Shown here: positions 53,373 to 61,500 of the stretch, one piece after another
Layout: each line of letters opens with the position of its first letter
How positions within the stretch are numbered: the stretch's first letter is position 1
Assembly (NCBI RefSeq): GCF_002979515.1
Contig: NZ_PCPA01000003.1
Coordinates: 186,001-250,000, forward strand
Reading direction: 5' to 3'
Origin: Microbacterium sp. MYb54
GTDB lineage: Bacteria > Actinomycetota > Actinomycetes > Actinomycetales > Microbacteriaceae
DNA: 64,000 nt
The notes under the pieces: generated by a model
Told to the model about the DNA's origin: nothing
Seen by the model: only the letters and a program-made list of their open reading frames with translations
Database searches by the model: none
Made by a program: the position numbers and the translations under genes

Positions 53373-54634
53373 CCGATGCCCTCTCGTGCGTGCACGTGAC
53401 GGCGAACGGAGGGACCGACCCCCGCGCCGGCCGTCAGCGCCGTATGCAGAGCTGCGGTGGCGTCGCCCCAGCCCGAGACCGATACGTGCTCGAGACCCTG
53501 CCACTTCGCGGCGAGAGTCAGTTCGGCGGCGATGGGTTCGGCGTCGCCGGCGCGCGCCTGGGGCTCCCACCAGGCTGACTGCACCTGCAGGGTCGACGTC
53601 GAACGATCGGCCTTGAGATCGACCCGCGCGACGATGCGGTCGCCGACGAGAACGGGCAGCGAATAGTAGCCGTATCGGCGCTTCTCAGCCGGAACGTAGA
53701 TCTCGATGCGGTAGTCGAGCTCGAAGGCGCGGAGCGCCCGATCCCGGAACCACACCACCGGGTCGAAAGGTGTGAGCAGGGCTGCCGTGTCGACCTTGCG
53801 GGGGAGGACGGCGTCTCGATGCCGCCAGGCGGGGAGCGGCCGGCCGCCGCGGTCCCAGCCGCGCACCTGCACCGGAAGCAGCTCGCCGGTGTCGACGAGA
53901 TCGGCGATCGATCGGGCGACGGCGGTGCGATCGCGGATCCGGTAGTAGTCGGCGAGGTCGGATTGCGTCGCCACGCCGCTCGAACGAGCCGCGCGGCGCG
54001 TCAGCTCGAGGATCGCGTCGGCACGGGAGATCTGCTGTGAACGGATGCCGTCGGGGATGACGTGCTCGGCCAGGGCGTAGGTGCGCTCGAACCCGCGGCG
54101 CCCGCTGATCGCGACGTCTCCGGTTCGCCACAAGTGCTCGAGGGCGAGTTTCGCGTCGTCCCAGTCCCACCAGGTTCCGCGTTCGCGAGGCGCGTCGTCG
54201 CGGAGATCGGCCGGGCGCAGCGGACCGCGGGCGCGCAGCTCATCCTGCACCCATCGCACCGTTCGAGCGTTGCTGCTCATCCACGAGTCCTCTCCGGCCC
54301 ACCGCCTGCGGAAGTCCTCCATGCGGAACTGCCAGAGCGGCCAGTCCTCGATCGGGATGAAGGTCGCCTCGTGGGCGAGGTATTCCACGTAGTGGGTGGT
54401 GCGGGAGAGGAAGACGCGGTCGAGCAGCGCGGGCTCGTAGGCGCCGAGGCGGGAGAACAGGGGCAGGTAGTGAGAGCGCGCGAAGACGTTCACCGAGTCG
54501 ATCTGGAGCACGCCGAGCCGGTCCATGACCCGGTGCACGTGCCGCCCCGAGACCGAGGCCGGACGCGCGCGGGTGAAGCCCTGAGCCGCCAGGGCGATGC
54601 GGCGAGCCTGGGCGGAACTGAGGGTATCGGTCAC
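53369..54634 (-). CDS. Winged-helix DNA-binding protein, YcaQ/AlkZ-like
   Basis: A 421-residue protein of the HTH_42 family, which includes the interstrand-crosslink glycosylases AlkZ and YcaQ. Family features visible are HRVMDRLGVLQIDSVNVFARSHYLPLFSRLGAY, ATFIPIEDWPLWQFRM, and LLTPFDPVVWFRDRALRAFELDYRIEIYVPAEKRRYGYY. GTG 54634 is chosen because TACCCT (54641-54646) lies exactly 6 bases upstream; the 23-residue upstream extension lacks any start signal. A role in repair of DNA crosslinks is suggested by the family. Confidence 0.9.
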   Translation of the reverse strand: MTDTLSSAQARRIALAAQGFTRARPASVSGRHVHRVMDRLGVLQIDSVNVFARSHYLPLFSRLGAYEPALLDRVFLSRTTHYVEYLAHEATFIPIEDWPLWQFRMEDFRRRWAGEDSWMSSNARTVRWVQDELRARGPLRPADLRDDAPRERGTWWDWDDAKLALEHLWRTGDVAISGRRGFERTYALAEHVIPDGIRSQQISRADAILELTRRAARSSGVATQSDLADYYRIRDRTAVARSIADLVDTGELLPVQVRGWDRGGRPLPAWRHRDAVLPRKVDTAALLTPFDPVVWFRDRALRAFELDYRIEIYVPAEKRRYGYYSLPVLVGDRIVARVDLKADRSTSTLQVQSAWWEPQARAGDAEPIAAELTLAAKWQGLEHVSVSGWGDATAALHTALTAGAGVGPSVRRHVHAREGIG

Positions 54635-54640
54635 ATCGCC

Positions 54641-54714
54641 AGGGTATCGTCGGCCACCGACACGGGGTGCGGGGGAAAGGATGCGTCCAACGGCATACGG
54701 CATGACCGTAGACT
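54641..54714. promoter_or_regulatory. Divergent leaderless promoters of YcaQ-like and AI-2E genes
   Basis: TACCCT on the minus strand (54641-54646) is 6 bases from GTG 54634. TAGACT on the plus strand (54709-54714) is 6 bases from ATG 54721. The 86-base gap has no Shine-Dalgarno site for either gene. Confidence 0.65.
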
Positions 54715-54720
54715 TGGGCG

Positions 54721-55917
54721 ATGAGCGAGGACCAGCGACCCCGGCTGCGAGATCTCTTCCGTCCGCGCCCGGTCTCCACCGACCGCACCGTGACGACCGA
54801 GGCCGACGAGGCGGTGCCCCTGCCCCTTCGGATCACCGCGAGCTACGCCTGGCGGCTGCTGCTGATCGCGGCGGCCATCGGTGTCTTCATCTGGCTGGTG
54901 ATGACGCTCAAGCTCCTGGTCATCCCGCTCATGGTCGGCATCCTCATCACCGCCCTCCTGTGGCCGGCGTTCTCGTGGATGCTGCGACGCGGACTTCCGC
55001 GCTGGCTGGCGATCGCGATCTCGCTCATCGGAACGGCCGCGATCGTCACGGGACTGATGTGGCTGGTGGTCTGGCAGGTTCGAGAGCAGCTGCCAGACGT
55101 GCAGAAGCGCTCGACCGAGGCCTTCGACCAATTCCAGGTCTGGCTGCACGAAGGGCCGCTGAGCCTCTCCGACACTCAGATCGCCAACTTCGTGCAACAG
55201 GGTCTCGACTTCCTCACCGAGCAGACGCAGGCGCTGTGGACCGGGGCACTGGCGATCGGCACGACCGTCGGGCATGTGGCGACGGGGGCGGTGCTGGCGC
55301 TGTTCATCCTCATCTGCCTCCTGGCCGATGGCGCCGGCATCTGGCGATGGACCCTCCGGATCTTCCCGCGCAACGCCCGCCCGGCCGTCGACGGTGCAGC
55401 CCGCAACGGCTGGACCACCATCGTGAACTACGCCCGTACACAGATGTTCGTGGCGACGATCGATGCGATCGGCATCGGGCTCGGCGCATTCCTGCTCCAG
55501 GTGCCTCTCGCGCTGCCGGTCGCCGTATTGGTGTTCCTCGGCTCGTTCATCCCGATCGTGGGAGCGGTGGTGACCGGCGCGGTCGCGGTGTTCCTGGCGC
55601 TCGTCTACAACGGGCCCTGGATCGCGCTCTGGATGCTCGTGGTCGTTCTGGCGGTCCAGCAGATCGAGGGGCACATCCTGCAGCCGATCCTGATGGGCTC
55701 AGCGGTCAAGGTGCATCCCCTCGCCGTCGTCCTCGTGGTTGCCGGAGGCGCGATGATCGCCGGCATCCCGGGAGCTCTCTTCGCCGTGCCGCTCGCGGCC
55801 TTCGTGAACGTCGCGGCAGTGACCATCAGCACCGGGTCGTGGCGCACCGGCGCCGGCCCTGGCGGAGACCTTATCTGGAGCACAGTACCGCGCGAGCGGA
55901 GACGGAGGAATCGATGA
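54721..55917 (+). CDS. AI-2E family transporter
   Basis: A 398-residue membrane protein of the AI-2 exporter/PerM superfamily with about eight helices. Typical sequence includes PLMVGILITALLWPAFSWMLRRGLPRWLAIA, the long soluble helix region VREQLPDVQKRSTEAFDQF, and LVVVLAVQQIEGHILQPILMGSAVKVHPLAVVLVVAGG, a family hallmark near the C-terminus. Substrates of this family are diverse. TAGACT lies 6 bases before the ATG. Its stop overlaps the ilvA ATG. Confidence 0.9.
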   Translation: MSEDQRPRLRDLFRPRPVSTDRTVTTEADEAVPLPLRITASYAWRLLLIAAAIGVFIWLVMTLKLLVIPLMVGILITALLWPAFSWMLRRGLPRWLAIAISLIGTAAIVTGLMWLVVWQVREQLPDVQKRSTEAFDQFQVWLHEGPLSLSDTQIANFVQQGLDFLTEQTQALWTGALAIGTTVGHVATGAVLALFILICLLADGAGIWRWTLRIFPRNARPAVDGAARNGWTTIVNYARTQMFVATIDAIGIGLGAFLLQVPLALPVAVLVFLGSFIPIVGAVVTGAVAVFLALVYNGPWIALWMLVVVLAVQQIEGHILQPILMGSAVKVHPLAVVLVVAGGAMIAGIPGALFAVPLAAFVNVAAVTISTGSWRTGAGPGGDLIWSTVPRERRRRNR

Positions 55918-57143
55918 GCGAAGTCCCCAGCCTGACCGAGTTCGAACAAGCAGCTCAGAGTCTGGCTGAGGTGATCTCGCACACGCCGACGCTGCCGTCG
56001 CGAGCTCTCTCCGACATCCTCGGAGTCCCCGTCCTGTTGAAGATGGAGAATCTTCAGCGCACGGGGTCGTTCAAGATCCGTGGTGCGGCGTACCGGTTGT
56101 CGAAGCTGAGTGCTGAGGAGCGCTCTCGCGGAGTCGTCGCGGCCTCGGCCGGAAACCATGCGCAGGGCGTCGCGCTCGCGGCGCAGGAGCTCGGCATCTC
56201 CGCCACGATCTTCATGCCGCTGGGCGTTCCGGTGCCGAAGCTGCTCGCCACGCGTGGCTATGGTGCAGAGGTCGTGCTCGAGGGTGAGACGGTGGCGACT
56301 TCGCTGCGCCTCGCCGCCGAGTTCTCCGAGCGCACCGGTGCCATGCTGATCCACCCGTTCGACCATCGCGACGTCGTGATCGGGCAGGGAACTCTCGGGC
56401 TCGAGCTGCTGGAGGATGCGCCCGACGTCGACACCGTCGTCCTGGGCATCGGAGGTGGCGGGCTCATCGCCGGTGTCGCCGCCGCCGTGAAGGCGCGCGC
56501 CGCCGAGCTCGGGCGCACGGTCCGGATCATCGGTGTGCAGGCGGAGAACGCCGCCGCCGTGCCGCCGTCGCTCGAGGCGGGCGAACCTGTCGACATCGTC
56601 ACACGTCCGACGATCGCCGACGGCATCCTGGTCGCGCGCCCCGGCGCGATCCCGTTCGAAATCATCAAAGATCTCGTCGACGAGGTGGTCACGGTCTCCG
56701 ACGACGACCTGGCGCGCGCGATCCTCATCCTGCTGGAGCAGGCGAAGGTCGTGGTCGAGCCCGCAGGAGCCGCCGGCGTGGCCGCGATCCTGGCCGGCAA
56801 GGTGTCGGCGACGGGGACCACGATGGCGGTGCTGTCCGGTGGCAACATCGATCCCCTCCTGCTCCAGCGCGTGGTCTCGCACGGGCTCGCGGCCTCCGGC
56901 CGCTACCTCACCATCCGCATCCCGTTGCCCGACCGTCCAGGTCAGCTCGCCCGAGTGTCCGAGCTCGTCGCCGAGGCAGGTGCGAACGTGATCGAGGCGA
57001 TGCACACGCGGCATGGTCACGGACTGCAGATCAGCGACGTCATCCTCGAGCTCAGCGTCGAGACGCGTGGCCCCGAGCATTCGGAGCACACGCTCGACAC
57101 GCTGCGCCGTGCCGGCTTCGAGCCCATCCTCATCGCCGACTGA
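55914..57143 (+). CDS. ilvA: Threonine ammonia-lyase with C-terminal ACT domain
   Basis: PLP enzyme that deaminates threonine to 2-oxobutyrate, the first step of isoleucine synthesis. The 409 residues have the PLP lysine K54 in GSFKIRGA, SAGNHAQGVA, the phosphate-binding GIGGGGLIAG and a single C-terminal ACT domain (LPDRPGQLARVSELVAEAGANVIEAMHTR), the shorter type rather than the E. coli IlvA with two ACT-like units. GGAGG lies just before the ATG, which overlaps the AI-2E gene stop. Ends at a strong terminator. Confidence 0.95.
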   Translation: MSEVPSLTEFEQAAQSLAEVISHTPTLPSRALSDILGVPVLLKMENLQRTGSFKIRGAAYRLSKLSAEERSRGVVAASAGNHAQGVALAAQELGISATIFMPLGVPVPKLLATRGYGAEVVLEGETVATSLRLAAEFSERTGAMLIHPFDHRDVVIGQGTLGLELLEDAPDVDTVVLGIGGGGLIAGVAAAVKARAAELGRTVRIIGVQAENAAAVPPSLEAGEPVDIVTRPTIADGILVARPGAIPFEIIKDLVDEVVTVSDDDLARAILILLEQAKVVVEPAGAAGVAAILAGKVSATGTTMAVLSGGNIDPLLLQRVVSHGLAASGRYLTIRIPLPDRPGQLARVSELVAEAGANVIEAMHTRHGHGLQISDVILELSVETRGPEHSEHTLDTLRRAGFEPILIAD

Positions 57144-57162
57144 GCACGACCGCCCGACCACG

Positions 57163-57204
57163 CAGAAGCGCCCCCGCGTCCGAGAGGATGCGGGGGCGCT
57201 TCTG
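57163..57204. terminator. Bidirectional terminator between ilvA and greA
   Basis: CAGAAGCGCCCCCGC (57163-57177) pairs perfectly with GCGGGGGCGCTTCTG (57190-57204) across a 12-base loop. It serves two convergent genes. Confidence 0.88.
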
Positions 57205-57214
57205 ACGTGGCGGC

Positions 57215-57703
57215 TCAGCCCGTGTAGGTCTCGACGTTCACGATCTCGACGCTGATCGAGCGGCCGTTCGGAGCCTCGTACGAAGACTTCTCGCCGACCT
57301 TGAGGCCGAGGATGGCCTGTCCGAGAGGGCTGGCTTCGCTGTACACGTCGTGGTCGCTGCCTGCGGCGATCTCACGGCTGCCGAGGAGGAAGACCTCTTC
57401 GCCACCGGCGACCAGCGCGGTGACCACGGTGCCGGGCTCGACGATTCCGCGGCTGGCCGGAGCCTCGCCGACCTTGGCGGTCTTCAGCAGGCCCTCGAGC
57501 GTGCGGATGCGGGCCTCCTGCTTGCCCTGCTCATCCTTCGCGGCGTGGTATCCGCCGTTCTCCTTGAGGTCGCCCTCTTCGCGAGCCGCCTCGATGCGCT
57601 TGGCGATCTCGTCGCGGCCGAAGGTGGACAGGTGCTCCAGCTCGGCGACGAGCCGGTCATACGCTTCCTGCGTGAGGAAGGGAACCTGAGCGTCGGTGGA
57701 CAT
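57215..57703 (-). CDS. greA: Transcription elongation factor GreA
   Basis: Rescues backtracked RNA polymerase by stimulating transcript cleavage. The 162 residues contain the N-terminal coiled coil with the acidic tip (REEGDLKENGGYHAAKDEQGKQEARI, where DLKEN is the catalytic tip) and the C-terminal FKBP-like domain (ASPLGQAILGLKVGE). GAAGGAG precedes the ATG at 57703. The length is normal. Confidence 0.97.
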   Translation of the reverse strand: MSTDAQVPFLTQEAYDRLVAELEHLSTFGRDEIAKRIEAAREEGDLKENGGYHAAKDEQGKQEARIRTLEGLLKTAKVGEAPASRGIVEPGTVVTALVAGGEEVFLLGSREIAAGSDHDVYSEASPLGQAILGLKVGEKSSYEAPNGRSISVEIVNVETYTG

Positions 57704-57756
57704 GACGAAGCTCCTTCTTTCGGTATCCCTCCGACGTGCTGCGGGGGATATGCCAA

Positions 57757-57783
57757 GACGCCCTGGCACGGTGCCAGGGCGTC
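57757..57783 (-). terminator. Hairpin between the DUF4307 gene and greA
   Basis: GACGCCCTGGCA (57757-57768) pairs perfectly with TGCCAGGGCGTC (57772-57783) over a 3-base loop. It probably ends the DUF4307 transcript ahead of greA. Confidence 0.7.
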
Positions 57784-57800
57784 GTCTGTCTGGCACGAGT

Positions 57801-58187
57801 CTAGGCGACCCAGCAGGTGTTCACCAAACCTGTGGTGGCCTCGGCGACGGTCGGGATGGTGACCGATCGCGCCTGCGAGTGGCTGTCTCCGGCCTCGATC
57901 TCGACGATCTTCCAGCCGACGACGCCGAACTCCTCATCGAGTGCTTCGACGGCGCACACGACGTTCTTGCCCTGCACGCCGGTGACCTGGAAGCTGATGT
58001 TCACGGAGTGCTCGTCGACGAGCTCGAAGCCCAGATCGTCGGCGTCGACGGATGCCATCGACTGGGCGACGGTCATCCAGCTGAAGGCACCGACGATCAG
58101 CAGTGCGACCGCGCCGCCGATGATCCATGGCGTCCGCCGTCGTCGGGTTCGGCCATAGCGTTCGTCGAGCTCTTGTGCGGTCGTCAC
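57801..58187 (-). CDS. DUF4307 domain membrane protein
   Basis: A 128-residue actinobacterial protein. A short cytoplasmic N-terminus (ELDERYGRTRRRRTPW) leads into one membrane helix (IIGGAVALLIVGAFSWMTVAQ); the extracellular domain has two cysteines (VVCAVEAL, NTCWVA). Function unknown; the family commonly sits beside greA, as here. GTG 58187 has GGAAG about 9 bases upstream. Confidence 0.88.
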   Translation of the reverse strand: MTTAQELDERYGRTRRRRTPWIIGGAVALLIVGAFSWMTVAQSMASVDADDLGFELVDEHSVNISFQVTGVQGKNVVCAVEALDEEFGVVGWKIVEIEAGDSHSQARSVTIPTVAEATTGLVNTCWVA

Positions 58188-58254
58188 AGGTGGGTCTTCC
58201 GGTCGTTAGGCTGGTGTTACCAGGTTATGCGACCTGCGTACGAAAGGTCGATTC

Positions 58255-58554
58255 ATGCTCGCTCTGTCCGAGACCCCGATGCCGACACCGAGCATGACGG
58301 TCGATCCGGTGTCCGTCACTCCGGGGTTCGTCGGCTTCGCCGCGATCGTCCTGGTCGTGATCGCAGTGATCCTGCTGATCTGGGACATGAACCGCCGCAT
58401 TCGTCGTGTCCGGTACCGCGAAGAGGTTCGTGACGAGCTGGATGCCGAAGAGGCCGCGCGGGCCGAGGGCGACACTGCTGCTCCCGGAAAGGGCGCGCCG
58501 ACCTCCGACGGCCCTGCCGCTCCTGACGTCGACGGCGAGAAGCCCACCCGCTGA
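58255..58554 (+). CDS. Small single-helix membrane protein
   Basis: A 99-residue protein with an extracellular N-terminus of about 25 residues (MTVDPVSVTPG), one membrane helix (FVGFAAIVLVVIAVILLIWDM), a basic juxtamembrane stretch (NRRIRRVRYREEVRDEL) and an Ala/Pro/Gly-rich disordered tail. No known function. AAAGG is the ribosome site. It is divergent from the DUF4307 gene. Confidence 0.8.
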   Translation: MLALSETPMPTPSMTVDPVSVTPGFVGFAAIVLVVIAVILLIWDMNRRIRRVRYREEVRDELDAEEAARAEGDTAAPGKGAPTSDGPAAPDVDGEKPTR

Positions 58555-58561
58555 CCGGCCG

Positions 58562-59293
58562 TTACGGCGCGCCCAGCGAGGGCGACAGCGGTGCCAGCGC
58601 GATGAGCAGGCACGCCGTCCAGTGGCACAGGAACGCGAGCACCGTGCACACGTGGAAGATCTCGTGGAAGCCGAAGTGGCCAGGCCAGGGGTTGGGCTTC
58701 TTGAGTGCGTAGACGATCGCGCCTCCCGTGTAGAGGAGTCCGCCCACGATGACCAGCACCATCATCGCGAAGTTGGCGTTCATGAGGTCGACGATGTACA
58801 TCACCGCGGCCCAGCCGAGCAGCAGATAGAGGGCGACATACAGCCACCGCGGGGCGTTGATCCAGAAGACGCGGAAGAGGATGCCCACCAGCGTTCCTCC
58901 CCAGACCAGACAGAGCAGCAGCACGCCCTTCTCCGGCGGCAGTGCCAGGACGGCGAGCGGGGTGTACGTGCCGGCGATGAGCAGCAGGATGTTGGCATGG
59001 TCGATGCGCTTCAGCAGCACCTTGACCTTCGGCTGCCAATCGAAGCGGTGGTACAGCGCAGAATTGCCGAACAACAGCAGCGACGTGAGCATGAACACGG
59101 CGGAGGCCCATTTCGCCGGTGCGCCGTCGGCCACGATGATCAGCACGATCCCCGCGATGACGGCCACGGGGAAGGTCCCGGCGTGGATCCACCCTCGCCA
59201 GGTCGGCTTGATATCGACCGCCGCATCCACTTCCGCAGCTTCCAGCAGAGGCAGCTGGGGGACGTCGGGGCCGGAGGGCTCAGGAGTGCTCAC
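58562..59293 (-). CDS. Hemolysin III family (PAQR/TrhA-type) membrane protein
   Basis: Seven-helix membrane protein of 243 residues. It has the family's first-helix region KPTWRGWIHAGTFPVAVIAGIVL, the conserved NSALYHRFDWQPKVKVLLKRIDHANILLLIAGTYTP and WPGHFGFHEIFHVCTVLAFLCHW, whose histidines form the PAQR metal site. Bacterial members affect membrane energetics and lipid homeostasis; hemolysis is not implied. TAGAGT (59300-59305) is exactly 6 bases from the GTG start. It is divergent from uppS. Confidence 0.93.
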   Translation of the reverse strand: MSTPEPSGPDVPQLPLLEAAEVDAAVDIKPTWRGWIHAGTFPVAVIAGIVLIIVADGAPAKWASAVFMLTSLLLFGNSALYHRFDWQPKVKVLLKRIDHANILLLIAGTYTPLAVLALPPEKGVLLLCLVWGGTLVGILFRVFWINAPRWLYVALYLLLGWAAVMYIVDLMNANFAMMVLVIVGGLLYTGGAIVYALKKPNPWPGHFGFHEIFHVCTVLAFLCHWTACLLIALAPLSPSLGAP

Positions 59294-59299
59294 GTGCTC

Positions 59300-59381
59300 A
59301 CTCTAAGCCGATGCGCATACCCGGCAGGGCACATATCCTCGGCGTCCGCGCAGGGTGCCGAACGCTCCGGCACGATAGCGT
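59300..59381. promoter_or_regulatory. Divergent leaderless promoters of hemolysin III gene and uppS
   Basis: TAGAGT on the minus strand (59300-59305) is 6 bases from GTG 59293. TAGCGT on the plus strand (59376-59381) is 6 bases from GTG 59388. AGGGAGG lies between the latter hexamer and the start, too close to act as a ribosome site. Confidence 0.65.
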
Positions 59382-59387
59382 AGGGAG

Positions 59388-60170
59388 GTGATGTCACGCG
59401 AGAGCCCGGGGCGAGGGCCGCTGTATCGGCTCTACACCAACCGGCTGCGCCGCCACCTCGATTCCGCATCGGTGCCGCATCATGTCGCGATGATGATCGA
59501 CGGCAATCGTCGATGGGCACGCCAGCTCGGGTTGGACACTCCAGCCGAGGGGCATCGCGCGGGCGCTGCGAAGATGCGCGAGTTCCTGGGCTGGTGCGAC
59601 GAGCTGGGTGTGCGCGTCGTGTCGCTGTACCTCCTCTCCAGCGACAATCTGCGCAAACGCGACTCCGGCGAACTCGCCGACCTCATCGAGATCATCGCCG
59701 AACTCGCCGTGGCGGTGTCGCAGGAGGAGAACTGGCGCGTGAAGCATGTCGGTCGCGCCGACATCCTGCCGGACGAACTCGCTCGCGTGCTCGCCGACGC
59801 CGAGGAGCGCACGAAGGATCACACGGGTCTGCACGTGAATCTGGCCGTCGGCTACGGCGGGCGCAACGAGATCGTCGACGCGGTGCGCAGCATCATCACG
59901 AAGCATGAGGCCTCCGGCGGCACGATGGAGGATCTCGCCGCACACCTGACTCCCGAGATGATCGGCGAACACCTCTACACCGGCGGGCAGCCCGACCCCG
60001 ACCTCGTGATCCGCACCAGTGGCGAGCAGCGGCTCAGCGACTTCCTCCTCTGGCAGAGTGCGCACAGCGAGTTCTACTTCGTCGAGGCCTTGGGTCCGGA
60101 TCTCCGTCAGGTCGACTTCCTGCGCGCGATCCGCGACTACGCCGATCGGGACCGGCGCTACGGTCGCTGA
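59388..60170 (+). CDS. uppS: Isoprenyl transferase (cis-prenyltransferase, UppS type)
   Basis: Makes cis-polyprenyl diphosphates, including the undecaprenyl or decaprenyl carrier of cell-wall synthesis. The 260 residues have the catalytic MIDGNRRWAR (D38), the GHRAGAAKMREFLGWCDELGV helix, YLLSSDNLRKR and DLVIRTSGEQRLSDFLLWQSAHSEFYFVE, the family's substrate-binding end. Actinobacteria often have two such enzymes of different chain length, so the exact product is uncertain. The GTG at 59388 fits the leaderless layout. Confidence 0.93.
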   Translation: MMSRESPGRGPLYRLYTNRLRRHLDSASVPHHVAMMIDGNRRWARQLGLDTPAEGHRAGAAKMREFLGWCDELGVRVVSLYLLSSDNLRKRDSGELADLIEIIAELAVAVSQEENWRVKHVGRADILPDELARVLADAEERTKDHTGLHVNLAVGYGGRNEIVDAVRSIITKHEASGGTMEDLAAHLTPEMIGEHLYTGGQPDPDLVIRTSGEQRLSDFLLWQSAHSEFYFVEALGPDLRQVDFLRAIRDYADRDRRYGR

Positions 60171-60211
60171 GTGGGCACCTGCGGGAGCTGTCCCCGTGCC
60201 AGACTGACGCA

Positions 60212-61342
60212 GTGAGCACTTTCCAGGACTATGTCGACACCTTCGACAACGAGTCCGGCTATCTGAACTGGGCGGCCTTCGGTCCGCTGTCGCCGTCCGT
60301 CCGTGAAGAGGTCTTCGCCGACGCCGACCTGCTCGGAAGCGGACGACCTTCCTCTCTCTCCCTGGTCGCCGAGCGCATCGATCAGGCGCAGGAGCTCGTC
60401 GCCGAACTGCTCGGCGGAGAAGCCGGCGACGTCACCCTGCAGCCATCATCGACCAACGGCCTCATGCATGCGCTGTTCGGCCTGTCCGGGGCGGTGATCG
60501 CGAGCACTGCGGAGTTCCCGAGCGTCAGCCTGACGGTGGAGCGCGCCGCGACGGCATCGAATCACGCCGTGACGCCGCGGTGGATCACGCCGCACGACGG
60601 ACGGGTGACTCCTGAAGCCATCGCCGAGGCGCTCGATGACGAGGTGGTCGCCCTGGCCGTGAGCCACGTCGACTTCCGCACCGGATACCGCGCGGATCTC
60701 GCGGCGCTGCGCGAGGCCATCGGCCCCGATCGTCTGCTCATCGTCGATGCCGTCCAGTCGTTCGGCGTGATCGACGTCGACTACGCGGCCGCCGATGTAG
60801 TGGTCGGCCATGGCTACAAGTGGCTGCGCGCCGGCCGCGGCAGCGCGTTCGCATGGTTCTCGCCCCATGCGAGGGAGCGCATCGTCCCCGTCCTCTCCGG
60901 GATCACCGGCACGACGGCCAGCGGTCTGTTCGTCGACGAACTGCCGGCGCCCGCGCCATCCGCCCGGGCCTTCACGATCAGTCAGCCGGACACACTCGCC
61001 GCCGGTCGACTCGCCATCGGGGTGCGCGACGTACGCGATGCCGGTGTCGCCGCCATCGAGGAACGGGTCGCGGAACACGTCGACACCGTGATCGAGATCG
61101 CCGATCGGCACGGAATCGACGTGAGCTCACCGCGTGAGCGCACACAGCGGGCGGGGATCGTCGCGCTCGCCCCGGAGGAGCCCGCGCGGCTGGCCGCCGC
61201 CCTCGCGAACGCCGGGATCGTCGTCACGGCTCGCGGCTCCTCGGTGCGGATCGCTCCGCATGCGGGCACGGATGCGGCGACCTTCGACCTCCTCGACGAG
61301 ACGCTGCATGCATTCGGCAACGAGACGTTCACGAGCGCGTAA
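60212..61342 (+). CDS. Class V aminotransferase family PLP enzyme
   Basis: A 376-residue PLP-dependent protein. It has QPSSTNGLMHALFG near the substrate site, VSHVDFRTG, the DAVQSFGVIDVD aspartate motif and the PLP lysine K203 in GHGYKWLRAGRG. The family includes cysteine desulfurases, kynureninases and isopenicillin-epimerase-like proteins; no active-site cysteine loop of IscS type is seen, so a desulfurase role is less likely. CAGACT lies 6 bases before the GTG start. Confidence 0.88.
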   Translation: MSTFQDYVDTFDNESGYLNWAAFGPLSPSVREEVFADADLLGSGRPSSLSLVAERIDQAQELVAELLGGEAGDVTLQPSSTNGLMHALFGLSGAVIASTAEFPSVSLTVERAATASNHAVTPRWITPHDGRVTPEAIAEALDDEVVALAVSHVDFRTGYRADLAALREAIGPDRLLIVDAVQSFGVIDVDYAAADVVVGHGYKWLRAGRGSAFAWFSPHARERIVPVLSGITGTTASGLFVDELPAPAPSARAFTISQPDTLAAGRLAIGVRDVRDAGVAAIEERVAEHVDTVIEIADRHGIDVSSPRERTQRAGIVALAPEEPARLAAALANAGIVVTARGSSVRIAPHAGTDAATFDLLDETLHAFGNETFTSA

Positions 61343-61500
61343 CGAAACGCTGGCGTGTCGAAATCGGGTTAAGCACCATCACGGTCGTACGTTCTAGGCA
61401 TCGGGCAAGGAGCCCGATCGAGTCGGCCTCAGGTTGACGGCTCGTGACCCCCTGGTCGACTCGTTCGAATAGCCGGGATTCCCCGGGTCGGGAGTGGGTC
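61343..61500 (+). promoter_or_regulatory. Leader region of the PIN-PhoH gene with a hairpin
   Basis: This 158-base gap has TACGTT and TTCTAGG as possible -10 elements around 61388-61396. ATCGGGC (61400-61406) and GCCCGAT (61412-61418) form a perfect 7-base-pair hairpin with AAGGA in its loop. GGAG (61490-61493) is the ribosome site. No other gene is seen. Confidence 0.45.

Noticed and set aside
58562..59293. Hemolysin III as a virulence factor
   Set aside because: The PAQR/TrhA family is widespread in non-pathogens; the name is historical and the sequence shows no toxin feature.
61444..61500. Upstream GTG start (61444) for the PIN-PhoH gene
   Set aside because: No ribosome site; GTG 61501 has GGAG seven bases upstream and gives a normal PhoH2 N-terminus.
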